Source: Algoriphagus zhangzhouensis (GTDB lineage Bacteria; Bacteroidota; Bacteroidia; Cytophagales; Cyclobacteriaceae). From it: DNA of 64,000 nt. Position 1 is the first letter of the stretch. The number at the start of each line of letters is the position of its first letter. The DNA lies in the NCBI RefSeq assembly GCF_900148515.1, contig NZ_FRXN01000004.1, forward strand, positions 248,001 to 312,000. The letters are read 5' to 3'. The notes under the pieces were generated by a model that saw only the letters and a list, made by a program, of their open reading frames with translations, searched no databases and was not told the origin of the DNA. The position numbers and the translations under genes were made by a program. Below are positions 16,580-24,449 of this stretch, piece by piece.

Positions 16580-16885
16580 ATGAAACTGCAGATGCACTCC
16601 ATCCACTTTGACGCCGATCAAAAATTGATCGATTTTATTCAGAAGAAAGCTGATAAGTTGGATACCTTTTATGACCGAATATTAGATGGCGAGGTCTATA
16701 TGAGATTGGACAAAAACGAAAGGAATGAAAATAAAATTGTCGAAATTAAATTGAATGTTCCAGGCAAGCAGTTTTTCGCAAAACACCAAACCGACTCCTT
16801 CGAAGGGGCTGCCGACGAGGCGATTGAAGGTCTTCGAAGACAAATCAAAAAATACAAAGAGAAAGTTGTGCTGGCAAAGCAATAA
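16580..16885 (+). CDS. hpf: Ribosome hibernation-promoting factor, short form
   Basis: 101 aa. The HPF/RaiA fold begins MKLQMHSIHFDADQKLIDFI and ends with the basic helix EGLRRQIKKYKEKVV. It binds the small-subunit decoding region in resting cells and blocks translation. The C-terminal dimerisation domain of long HPF is absent. I choose the Met at 16580; an ATG at 16568 would add MQII. It follows the Xer gene by ~35 bp, is probably co-transcribed, and ends in a strong terminator. Confidence 0.88.
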   Translation: MKLQMHSIHFDADQKLIDFIQKKADKLDTFYDRILDGEVYMRLDKNERNENKIVEIKLNVPGKQFFAKHQTDSFEGAADEAIEGLRRQIKKYKEKVVLAKQ

Positions 16886-16907
16886 CAATAAATCCAAAAC
16901 AAATTCG

Positions 16908-16937
16908 AACCCCCGGAAACCCGGGGGTTTATTTTTT
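16908..16937 (+). terminator. Terminator of the xer-hpf unit
   Basis: AACCCCCGG and CCGGGGGTT pair perfectly with a short loop, then TTTATTTTTT. Confidence 0.93.
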
Positions 16938-16952
16938 GGTTAATTTCCCTTG

Positions 16953-18461
16953 ATGAGAATTTTCAAAAACTACGTCACCCTTTTTTGGATCGCCCAAGCA
17001 GCTTTCCTTTTGGTCAAAATCGTTTTTGCGTTCAGACCAGAAATCAACCTCTTTACTGAAGAAGCTCAATATTGGCTTTGGTCCCAAAACCTCGCTTGGC
17101 ATTACTATTCCAAGCCCCCGATGGTGGCTGTTACCAACTTTTTGAGCACTTCCTTATTTGGAATCAATGAGTTTGCAATTCGAATTGTGCCTGCCATCCT
17201 GGGAATAGGATCGGCCTGGCTGATTTTTCAACTGACAGACTTATTATTTCAATCTAAAAAGATTGCATTCTGGGCAAGTATGATTCTGATTTCAATGCCC
17301 TTCTTCTTACTCTTCTCAACCTTCCATATGACCGATTCAGAATTGACATTCTTCTGGATTTTGACTTGGTATTTGTTGGCGAAAGCATTGAAAGAAAAAC
17401 AAATGAAATGGTGGGTTTTTGCGGGTGTTTCAGCTGCTTTTGGGTTGGCATCCAAGCCAGTGATTCTTTTGATTATTCCGATTTTAGGCTTTTATCTTTT
17501 CTTGAGAAAGGATCTCAAAACCTATTCAAAAGAATTTGTGGTGTTTGGGTTGGTGTTTATGCTTGGTTTCTTGCCAAGCTTGATCTGGAATATGCAAAAT
17601 GGATTTCAGACCTTTAAGCATATTGCCACTTTGGGTGGAGTTGAAGGTGAAAAGGAGGCTAGGACGATCCTAGATGCACTGAAAAGTTTTTCAGAGTTTA
17701 TTGGGAGTCAGATGGCGATGATTTCAATATTTATGATTCCCGTGGTTTGGGTAGGAGTCAAGAGATTCAAAAAGCAGCCTGTTCCTGATGCACTTTTCCT
17801 ACTGCTGCCAGCATTAGTTCCTTTTGTAGCCTTCGGAGCTTTAAGTTTCTTGACAGAAATTCAGGCCAATTGGATTGCTTTTAGCTATCCGACTCTGGCT
17901 GTTTGCTTTGCCTATTTGCTTTCTGAAAATTCCTTGAATTGGAAAAAATATCAATCTTGGGCTGTTGGATTGGGGTTGGGACTTCCACTGATTTTGTTTT
18001 TGCCGGAGGCTTTTGGTTGGAAAAAAGTCACAGGAGTAGAAAAAGTGGAGCTTGCCGCTTTTAGAAGAATGGCTGGTTATGATCAAATTGCCCAAAGAGT
18101 GATGTTCCTCCAAGATAGCTTGAAAGCAAAGGGTCCGTTTTATTATTCTGAAAGTTATCACGTTTCCTCAGAGCTGGCTTTTTACCTTCCTGATCATCCC
18201 CAAACTTATCAAGCAGCGATGGGGGCAAGAAGAAACCAATTTGACCTTTGGGAGAGCTTGGACACGAAAGTTGGAAAAGAAGCGACTGGTGTATTTGTCA
18301 GCTTGCATGAAGAATCTTCAGAAAAGGTAACTCAATTTGAAGAGTTGATTTATGAGGAGGAGTTTCCAATTTATTTTAGGGAGGTTTATCTCAGGTCAGC
18401 CAAGATTCAGTTTTGGAAAAACCTCGAAAAGTATACTCCAATCCATACTGGAGCGTATTAA
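16953..18461 (+). CDS. Membrane glycosyltransferase, PMT/ArnT-like (GT-C)
   Basis: 502 aa multi-pass membrane protein with about ten hydrophobic segments and a short soluble C-terminus. The first periplasmic loop has the acidic pair of GT-C enzymes (FTEEAQYWLWSQ) followed by HYYSKPPMVA, as in ArnT-like dolichyl/polyprenyl-phosphate sugar transferases. It should move a sugar from a polyprenyl-phosphate donor to an acceptor on the periplasmic side. The acceptor is not known. I start at the ATG, not the TTG three bases earlier. The stop codon overlaps that of the convergent gene by four bases. Confidence 0.8.
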   Translation: MRIFKNYVTLFWIAQAAFLLVKIVFAFRPEINLFTEEAQYWLWSQNLAWHYYSKPPMVAVTNFLSTSLFGINEFAIRIVPAILGIGSAWLIFQLTDLLFQSKKIAFWASMILISMPFFLLFSTFHMTDSELTFFWILTWYLLAKALKEKQMKWWVFAGVSAAFGLASKPVILLIIPILGFYLFLRKDLKTYSKEFVVFGLVFMLGFLPSLIWNMQNGFQTFKHIATLGGVEGEKEARTILDALKSFSEFIGSQMAMISIFMIPVVWVGVKRFKKQPVPDALFLLLPALVPFVAFGALSFLTEIQANWIAFSYPTLAVCFAYLLSENSLNWKKYQSWAVGLGLGLPLILFLPEAFGWKKVTGVEKVELAAFRRMAGYDQIAQRVMFLQDSLKAKGPFYYSESYHVSSELAFYLPDHPQTYQAAMGARRNQFDLWESLDTKVGKEATGVFVSLHEESSEKVTQFEELIYEEEFPIYFREVYLRSAKIQFWKNLEKYTPIHTGAY

Positions 18462-20110
18462 GGCTTTTTCTGAATAAGATAGAACTTTTTGCCAGTCTTA
18501 TTTAAGATGCTGTCGAATTCCGGTTTTCCAAAAGCGTTAATTAGATCAGGGATTGCCTTGGAGCTCCAATTGACTGATTGATCCAAAATTTGGAATTTCT
18601 CTTGGTTTAAAGAATCATAAAAGCTGTCCTCAATAATCAGAGTTTTGAATTCAGGAACCTGTTCTTGCCATCCTATTTTTTCCAAATTGGTTAATCGGGT
18701 TTCTGGGTAAAGTGACATCCGGATTTTGGAACTGGTATGGTTATTTCCTTTGAAGCCGATAGTTCCAAAATTTTGATCTGCACTCTCAATGAATTCGCTT
18801 AACTGTTGTCCTTGGTGTGGGAATGAGATCAGGGATGTGAAAAGAGTGTATCCAGGGAAGATCAACAGAAATGAAAAAGCGATGGCTTTGGGTAACTTTT
18901 CGCCTTTCCAAATCAATCTTCCTACATAGATCAAGACTATAAGAATCAGGAATAGAATGGCCCAAACTGCGTGGCCTTTGCTTGCTAGGAATATTCCGCC
19001 TCCAAACAAAATAACATTCAGAATTAAAAAGACGAGGGCCGCTATTTTTAATCCCAATTTTCGACTTTCAAATTCTCCTTTAACTAGAATCCATCCCAGA
19101 TAAACTGCCAAAACCGGAGCTACAGGCAATAAATATCTTTCATACATCACGCTTGTCATGGCGCACATTCCAAGTATTGCCAAAGCCCAAAGCAAGGCAA
19201 AACCTGCAAATTGAGGGTTTTCCTTCCAAACTTTAGAAATGGAGTATTTTACCTGAGGAATAGCAAATAAAACCCAAGGGATAAACATGGCTATCAACAA
19301 TCCCACTGCAATCAATCCATGTTTGAAAACTAAAAAGCTTTTGGAAGCCACTCTGACGCCTACCTGATCTCCTAAGAAACTATCCAGGTAAGTTGGTCCA
19401 TGGATTTTCCACATAGCCAAAAACCAGAATAGCGCGATAAACAAACTCACCAGCAATGCTGGAATATGGATCAGACTTTTGAGAGAAGTCCTTTTCCAAG
19501 GATTGAATAGAAGATATGAAATGCCAATGCCTCCTAATGCTGCTGCAGGAAGCCCTTTTACTTCAAAAGCTAAAGCAAGCCCACTATAAAGTGCCCATGG
19601 GGCCCATTTTGGGATCGGTCCATCATTTTTTAGATATGCTCCAAAGCCCAAAGCGCTCAAAGTCATGGTCAAAACCAACAAAACATCAGGGATGGATCTG
19701 CCTGCGGAAAGTATCAAGACAGGGTTCGCTGCCATGATCAAAGCAGAAACTGCAGCGATTTTCTCTTTTTTGAAAAGGGTTTTCGAAAGCTTGAATGTCA
19801 AGCCTACGGTTGCCGCTCCCGCCAAAAGGAAAAAAATCCTTGATGCAAAGGCATTGACTCCAAAAAGTTTGAATCCAGCCAATACTGCCCAATAAGTAAG
19901 GATTGGTTTTTTGAATCGGAGTTCCCCGCTTCCCAAATAGGTAGTCAAATAATCTCCGTTTCTCATCATCTCAACTGCAGCATCCCGATAATACATTTCA
20001 TCGGGATAATTCATATTGAAACTCAGGGCAAATGGTCCCACCAACAAACAGAAAATTCCCATGAGGATCCATGGATTGATTCGTAATTCTGGGGATTGGG
20101 AAAAAATCAT
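18458..20110 (-). CDS. Membrane glycosyltransferase, PMT/ArnT-like (GT-C), second
   Basis: 550 aa, about twelve membrane segments. The N-terminal loop carries MNYPDEMYYRDAAVEMMRNG and then ELRFKKPILTYW, the ArnT/PMT pattern with the catalytic Asp-Glu pair. A C-terminal periplasmic domain covers roughly residues 430-550. It probably uses a polyprenyl-phosphate sugar made by the divergent GT2 gene at 20229. Start chosen at 20110. A TATCTTTG box (complement of 20114-20121) lies only a few bases upstream, so a longer start at 20146 is unlikely. Confidence 0.8.
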   Translation of the reverse strand: MIFSQSPELRINPWILMGIFCLLVGPFALSFNMNYPDEMYYRDAAVEMMRNGDYLTTYLGSGELRFKKPILTYWAVLAGFKLFGVNAFASRIFFLLAGAATVGLTFKLSKTLFKKEKIAAVSALIMAANPVLILSAGRSIPDVLLVLTMTLSALGFGAYLKNDGPIPKWAPWALYSGLALAFEVKGLPAAALGGIGISYLLFNPWKRTSLKSLIHIPALLVSLFIALFWFLAMWKIHGPTYLDSFLGDQVGVRVASKSFLVFKHGLIAVGLLIAMFIPWVLFAIPQVKYSISKVWKENPQFAGFALLWALAILGMCAMTSVMYERYLLPVAPVLAVYLGWILVKGEFESRKLGLKIAALVFLILNVILFGGGIFLASKGHAVWAILFLILIVLIYVGRLIWKGEKLPKAIAFSFLLIFPGYTLFTSLISFPHQGQQLSEFIESADQNFGTIGFKGNNHTSSKIRMSLYPETRLTNLEKIGWQEQVPEFKTLIIEDSFYDSLNQEKFQILDQSVNWSSKAIPDLINAFGKPEFDSILNKTGKKFYLIQKKP

Positions 20111-20181
20111 GCACAAAGATAAGGTGATTTGGGAACTGCTAGCCAAATTTTATGTTGTATGAGCTTAACAAATCGGGGCTT

Positions 20182-20213
20182 TTTGCCCCAAGAATTTATT
20201 TGGCGTATTTTTG
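20182..20213 (+). promoter_or_regulatory. Promoter of the GT2/flippase operon (TTTG-N20-TATTTTTG)
   Basis: TTTG at 20182-20185 and TATTTTTG at 20206-20213 with a 20-bp spacer. The ATG at 20229 would be only ~10 bp past the transcription start, giving a very short leader. Confidence 0.55.
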
Positions 20214-20228
20214 ACCAAATTTTATCTC

Positions 20229-21224
20229 ATGAGCAAGCCCCTTATTTCTGTAGTCATCACCATCTACAACGAAGAAGATAACATTAAACCCTTATTGGAA
20301 GCGACTTATGGCGCTTTGGAAAAGCTAGACTATGAAGTCATTTTGATCGAGGATGGATCGACTGATAGGACTGTTGAAGAGGTGAGGAAATATGCCAATG
20401 ACCGAACCAAGCTAATCATTTTCAATAAAAACTATGGTCAAACAACTGCTTTGGCCGCTGGTATCGATATGGCATCTGGAGTCTATATCGCTACCATGGA
20501 TGGAGATTTACAAAATGATCCAACTGATATCCCTACCATGCTTCAGAAAGCAATGGATGAAGATTGGGATGTAGTAGCTGGGCGTAGAGCAAATCGTAAG
20601 GATGGTTTTGTGTTGAGAAAGATTCCTTCCAAAATCGCCAATTGGGTGATCAGAAATACAACCAAAGTTTATTTGAATGATTACGGTTGTACCCTTCGAG
20701 TGTATAAAGCGGAGATTGCTCAAAACATGGGGCTTTATGGGGAGCTACACCGTTTCATTCCGGTTTTGGCCAAGCAGCAAGGAGCAAAAATGACTGAGGT
20801 GGATGTGAAACATCATCCTCGAATTCATGGGGAATCAAAATACGGTCTGAGCAGAACCTTCAAGGTGATGGCGGATTTGATCCTGATGCTCTTTTTTCAA
20901 AAGTATTTCCAGCGTCCGATTCACCTTTTTGGAGGAATCGGTTTGATTTCATTTTTTATCGGTGGTTTGATCAGTTTTTACATGCTGATCTTGAAAATCA
21001 TGGGAGAGGATATTTGGGGCAGACCACTTATGATCCTTGGATTTATTATGATTTTGGGAGGAATACAATTGATCACAACAGGAATTATTGCTGAGATCAT
21101 TGTTCGAACATATTTCGAATCTCAGGATAAGAAAACCTATACTATCAAGTCTGTATTTGAAGGTACTGGAAGAACTCTAAAAGGTTTGGAAGTTCAGGCT
21201 ACAGAAAGTATCAATAGAATATAA
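20229..21224 (+). CDS. Polyprenyl-phosphate sugar synthase, GT2 family (DPM1/ArnC-like)
   Basis: 331 aa. The GT-A domain (residues 1-220) has ISVVITIYNEEDNI, the LIEDGSTDRT strand, and the metal/nucleotide motif TMDGDLQNDP. It ends in two transmembrane helices (HLFGGIGLISFFIGGLISFY; PLMILGFIMILGGIQLITTG). Such enzymes load a sugar from a nucleotide donor onto polyprenyl phosphate at the cytoplasmic face, supplying GT-C transferases like the two next door. Which sugar is not clear from sequence. Followed after 13 bp by the flippase-like gene. Confidence 0.87.
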   Translation: MSKPLISVVITIYNEEDNIKPLLEATYGALEKLDYEVILIEDGSTDRTVEEVRKYANDRTKLIIFNKNYGQTTALAAGIDMASGVYIATMDGDLQNDPTDIPTMLQKAMDEDWDVVAGRRANRKDGFVLRKIPSKIANWVIRNTTKVYLNDYGCTLRVYKAEIAQNMGLYGELHRFIPVLAKQQGAKMTEVDVKHHPRIHGESKYGLSRTFKVMADLILMLFFQKYFQRPIHLFGGIGLISFFIGGLISFYMLILKIMGEDIWGRPLMILGFIMILGGIQLITTGIIAEIIVRTYFESQDKKTYTIKSVFEGTGRTLKGLEVQATESINRI

Positions 21225-21237
21225 TTAGCGATTTCTA

Positions 21238-22131
21238 GTGGCTGATCAAAAGAGCGGTATTTCAAAGAAAATAAAAACTGCAGCCAAGTTGGTGTTAACC
21301 GGCTTGGCTTTGTATTTGGTTTTTAGAAAAGTAGATACCGATTCGCTTTGGGATTTGGCCAAGTCCCTCCATTTTTTCTGGTTAGTTCCGGCAATCGTTT
21401 TATTCGTTTTGAGCAAAGTGGCAACAGCTTTTCGGTTGAATCTATACTTCAAAAACATAGGTTTGCACATCTCCGAAAAGAGAAACTGGCGTCTTTACCT
21501 GATCGGGATGTTTTACAACCTATTTCTTCCTGGAGGAATCGGTGGGGATGGATATAAAGTTTATCTACTCAACAAGCACTACAAAACTTCTGTTAAAAAG
21601 CTGCTTCAGGCGGTTTTGTTAGATAGATTGGGTGGGTTGGTAGCGATTGTATTTTTGTTATTTGCCTTCTTTTTATTGGTTCAAGTGGATGTCCCTTGGT
21701 TAGAAAGCATTTGGTGGAATACCTTGATGGTTTTGGGCTTGATTTTGACGATTCCGGCCTTTTGGTTGATGCAAAAATTATTGTTCAAGGATTTTCTTCC
21801 TTCCTTTCTTTCAGCCAATGCCTCGTCTTTTGGAGGACAAATTTCTCAGCTTATTTGTGCTTGGTTTATTTTAAGAGCACTTGGGATTCAGGAGCAAATT
21901 ATGGCCTACCAGTTGGTTTTCTTACTTTCTTCCATTGTGGCAGTTTTGCCTTTGACCATTGGAGGTGTTGGAGCAAGGGAATTGGTATTTATCTATGCTC
22001 ATACCTATGCGGGAATTGAGGAGACAGCCGCTGTAGCATTTAGTATGATCTTCTTTTTGATTACAGCCGGGACATCGCTGGTAGGTGCTTTTGTAAAAGT
22101 GGATCTGAGGGAAGGAGTAAATGAGGGTTGA
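21238..22131 (+). CDS. Flippase-like integral membrane protein (UPF0104/AglD type)
   Basis: 297 aa with about eight hydrophobic helices. It contains the LYLIGMFYNLFLPGGIGGDGYKVY motif and a late GGVGARELVF motif, both typical of the lysylphosphatidylglycerol synthase transmembrane (UPF0104) family. The start is GTG at 21238, the only sensible start 13 bp after the GT2 stop. No soluble acyltransferase domain is attached, so lysyl-lipid synthesis is unlikely. With the GT2 partner, a role in moving or handling polyprenyl-phosphate sugars is a reasonable inference. Confidence 0.8.
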   Translation: MADQKSGISKKIKTAAKLVLTGLALYLVFRKVDTDSLWDLAKSLHFFWLVPAIVLFVLSKVATAFRLNLYFKNIGLHISEKRNWRLYLIGMFYNLFLPGGIGGDGYKVYLLNKHYKTSVKKLLQAVLLDRLGGLVAIVFLLFAFFLLVQVDVPWLESIWWNTLMVLGLILTIPAFWLMQKLLFKDFLPSFLSANASSFGGQISQLICAWFILRALGIQEQIMAYQLVFLLSSIVAVLPLTIGGVGARELVFIYAHTYAGIEETAAVAFSMIFFLITAGTSLVGAFVKVDLREGVNEG

Positions 22132-22133
22132 AA

Positions 22134-22580
22134 TTATTTTCTGAAAACCGCATCATAAGGAAAGTAAAATTGTCCATTTGGTTTTAGGATTTCCCAGATA
22201 ATCTGATCCTTTTCGGGTTCATATATAATTTTTAGGTCTGAAAACTCACCACTATAAGTGCTTTTGATTTTTCCGATATAGGTGTTTTCTGAAGTTTTTT
22301 TCATGAAAATTGAAGAGCCTTCCAATTCACAATCAATCCTGCCTCCATTGTAATAAACGCCGCAATGGTCACCTATCAAATCATAGACGCCATAATACTC
22401 ACTGGTCTTAGTAGGGGATTCTAGGGTTACATTAACTAGACGGTCTTCTAATTCCGCTCCATAAGTATAATAGCCTTCGATTGATTGTGAGAAGGCGATA
22501 GCACAGTTATTTAATATTAAAGTGCTTAGAATTGCTGCTTTGCCAATTTTAGATAATCTATTCAAAATATTATTGTACAT
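22134..22580 (-). CDS. Unknown secreted protein
   Basis: 148 aa. A hydrophobic N-terminus (AAILSTLILNNCAIAFSQ) looks like a signal peptide. The mature part is beta-rich with repeated Tyr/Gly (IEGYYTYGAELEDRLVNVTL, GVYDLIGDHCGVYYNGGRID) and two or three cysteines. I recognise no family. It overlaps the upstream gene by 11 bp, so the two are translationally coupled and probably work together. The convergent flippase gene ends two bases away. Confidence 0.65.
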   Translation of the reverse strand: MYNNILNRLSKIGKAAILSTLILNNCAIAFSQSIEGYYTYGAELEDRLVNVTLESPTKTSEYYGVYDLIGDHCGVYYNGGRIDCELEGSSIFMKKTSENTYIGKIKSTYSGEFSDLKIIYEPEKDQIIWEILKPNGQFYFPYDAVFRK

Positions 22581-23088
22581 GGAACCTGATTAGTGTGACA
22601 ATAAATCCATTTGTATCAATTGATAAATGACAACAGTCAACAAGAGTTTCACCTGTTCTTATATATCCTCCATAATGGTTTCTTTTTTTATCAAATCCAT
22701 CAAAAAGACTGGCAATAGAGGATATAGGATCACCTATCTTTATTGAATTTTCGCCAATATTTAATTGGATGGAAGTGGTGTTTAAATCGAAAGAGTGGAG
22801 CTTTCCGTCTAAAAAGTAGATTTCATTTCCATCATACTGATAAAGCATGGCATACTTTTCATCTATTTCAAAATAGTATTTTTCAGCCTTAGTTGGCTTT
22901 CCGAGCGCTTGGAATAATCCATCTGATGAATTTCCGAATTTCAGTTTTTTAGTTGATCCGGGAATGGAAAGACTAATGCTTGAAATCTCTATAGCGGGAA
23001 TGTCTTGTGTCGGAGTTTCTTGCCCATAAGTGAAATTAGAAACGCTTAAGAAAAAAAGAAAAACAAGAATGATTGGTAGTTTATTCAT
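22570..23088 (-). CDS. Unknown secreted protein
   Basis: 172 aa from the ATG at 23088 (MNKLPIILVFLFFLSVSNFTYGQ, a clear signal peptide). An in-frame ATG at 23133 would put charged residues before it and is rejected. The mature part has a KLKFGNSSDGLFQALGKPTK segment, then YQYDGNEIYFLDGKLHSFDL and IKIGDPISSIASLFDGF, giving a pattern of short strand pairs. No family recognised. It forms a two-gene unit with the next gene (11-bp overlap). Confidence 0.65.
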   Translation of the reverse strand: MNKLPIILVFLFFLSVSNFTYGQETPTQDIPAIEISSISLSIPGSTKKLKFGNSSDGLFQALGKPTKAEKYYFEIDEKYAMLYQYDGNEIYFLDGKLHSFDLNTTSIQLNIGENSIKIGDPISSIASLFDGFDKKRNHYGGYIRTGETLVDCCHLSIDTNGFIVTLIRFHVQ

Positions 23089-23194
23089 TTTGAAAGGATG
23101 TTGATAGCGGAAAAAAATCTTTTGAATACTCACTGCACTTCGATCTAAAATAGAGCCAAACTAAATGGATGTTTTCTCGTCGGTCGAGATTGCC

Positions 23195-23202
23195 TACCTT
23201 TG
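23195..23202 (+). promoter_or_regulatory. pyrF promoter -7 element (TACCTTTG)
   Basis: TAnnTTTG match 17 bp before the pyrF ATG. It supports the start at 23220 over the in-frame ATG at 23169. Confidence 0.5.
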
Positions 23203-23219
23203 CGCAAAATAATAATTCG

Positions 23220-24035
23220 ATGAACAGAGCAGAGCTATTTTCCCAAATTCAGAAAAAATCATCCTTTTTATGCGTTGGCTTAGATCCTGATTTGGCTAAA
23301 ATCCCTTCTCACTTGAAAAATGAGGCAGACCCTATCTACTCTTTTTGCAAACAAATCATCGAAGAAACGGCAGATTTTGCAGTAGCCTACAAGCCGAATA
23401 TTGCATTTTTTGAGGCTTTGGGACCAAAAGGCTGGGAGACTTTGCAAAAGGTCTTGGAATGTATGCCAAAGGATGTTTTTTCTATTGCTGATGCAAAGAG
23501 AGGAGATATCGGGAATACTTCTAAGCTATATGCAAAAGCATTTTTTGAATCCATGGATTTTGATTCCATTACGGTTGCTCCTTATATGGGAAAAGACTCT
23601 GTGACTCCATTTCTAGAGTTTGACAACAAATGGGTCATCCTTTTGGCATTGACCTCTAATATCGGTTCGCAGGACTTCCAATTGATTGAAGATGCAAACG
23701 GCAAACCACTTTTTAAATCAGTTTTGGAGAAAAGCCAAGAGTGGGGGACTCCGGATAACCTAATGTATGTTGTGGGAGCCACGCGAGGTGAGTTGATTGG
23801 AGAAGTAAGAAAGTCTGCTCCAGACCATTTTTTCCTAGTTCCAGGTGTGGGAGCTCAAGGAGGAAGTCTGTCTGAAGTTGCCAAGTATGGAATGAATTCT
23901 ACTTGTGGTCTTTTGGTCAATTCCAGTCGAGGGATCATCTATGCTTCTACTGAAAAGGATTTCGCCAAAGTGGCAAGACAAGAAGCTAAAAAACTCCAGA
24001 TTGAGATGAAAGATTTGATGGATCAATATCTTTAA
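23220..24035 (+). CDS. pyrF: Orotidine 5'-phosphate decarboxylase, type 2
   Basis: 271 aa. Last step of UMP synthesis: decarboxylation of OMP in the cytoplasm. The TIM barrel has LCVGLDPDL at the N-terminus, [14 protein letters not shown], the catalytic Asp-Lys-x-x-Asp cluster in [11 protein letters not shown], and the phosphate loop [11 protein letters not shown]. The length suits the PyrF2 group of bacteria and actinobacteria. Monocistronic by appearance, followed by hairpins. Confidence 0.95.
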   Translation: MNRAELFSQIQKKSSFLCVGLDPDLAKIPSHLKNEADPIYSFCKQIIEETADFAVAYKPNIAFFEALGPKGWETLQKVLECMPKDVFSIADAKRGDIGNTSKLYAKAFFESMDFDSITVAPYMGKDSVTPFLEFDNKWVILLALTSNIGSQDFQLIEDANGKPLFKSVLEKSQEWGTPDNLMYVVGATRGELIGEVRKSAPDHFFLVPGVGAQGGSLSEVAKYGMNSTCGLLVNSSRGIIYASTEKDFAKVARQEAKKLQIEMKDLMDQYL

Positions 24036-24449
24036 TTCGTCTAGTTAATTTTTTTTATGAAAAGCATCTCAAGTATTGATTTGAGGAGATGATTTGATAA
24101 TACTAAGCCCTTAATTTTTTCAAATTTAAAGGGCTGATTTCCTTTTAATTGCCCTCATTTTTTTGAAATCTCTGAACTGCGAGATTTTTTTTCGAAATCG
24201 ATTACGAAAATCAACTTAGGGCATGCGCCTTAAATCAAATTGATATTCAGTCACTTACATGATCTTTTTTTATTTAATGGTTAATACTTATTAAAAATTT
24301 TTACTTTTCTGGTATTTGATTAATTAAAAAAATGCTATTGATTAGGGCTATTGTTCTAGAAAATTTAACTCAATCTAGTTCATTTTTAAAAACCTAATTC
24401 TTTAAAAATTAAATGACCCAAAGGCCAAAAAAGTAAAAACCTATCAGCA
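24036..24449. other. Gene-free leader region of the SusC/SusD pair
   Basis: 414 bp. The first ~110 bp hold the pyrF hairpins. The rest is AT-rich with no frame and no clear TTTG/TAnnTTTG pair that I can support. A long untranslated leader for the SusC gene is possible. Confidence 0.5.
24105..24146 (+). terminator. Terminator-like hairpin after pyrF
   Basis: AGCCCTT (24106-24112) and AAGGGCT (24129-24135) pair, with the stem extended by A/T pairs, followed by a T-rich run. A weaker hairpin CATCTC/GAGATG precedes it around 24065-24091. Confidence 0.6.
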
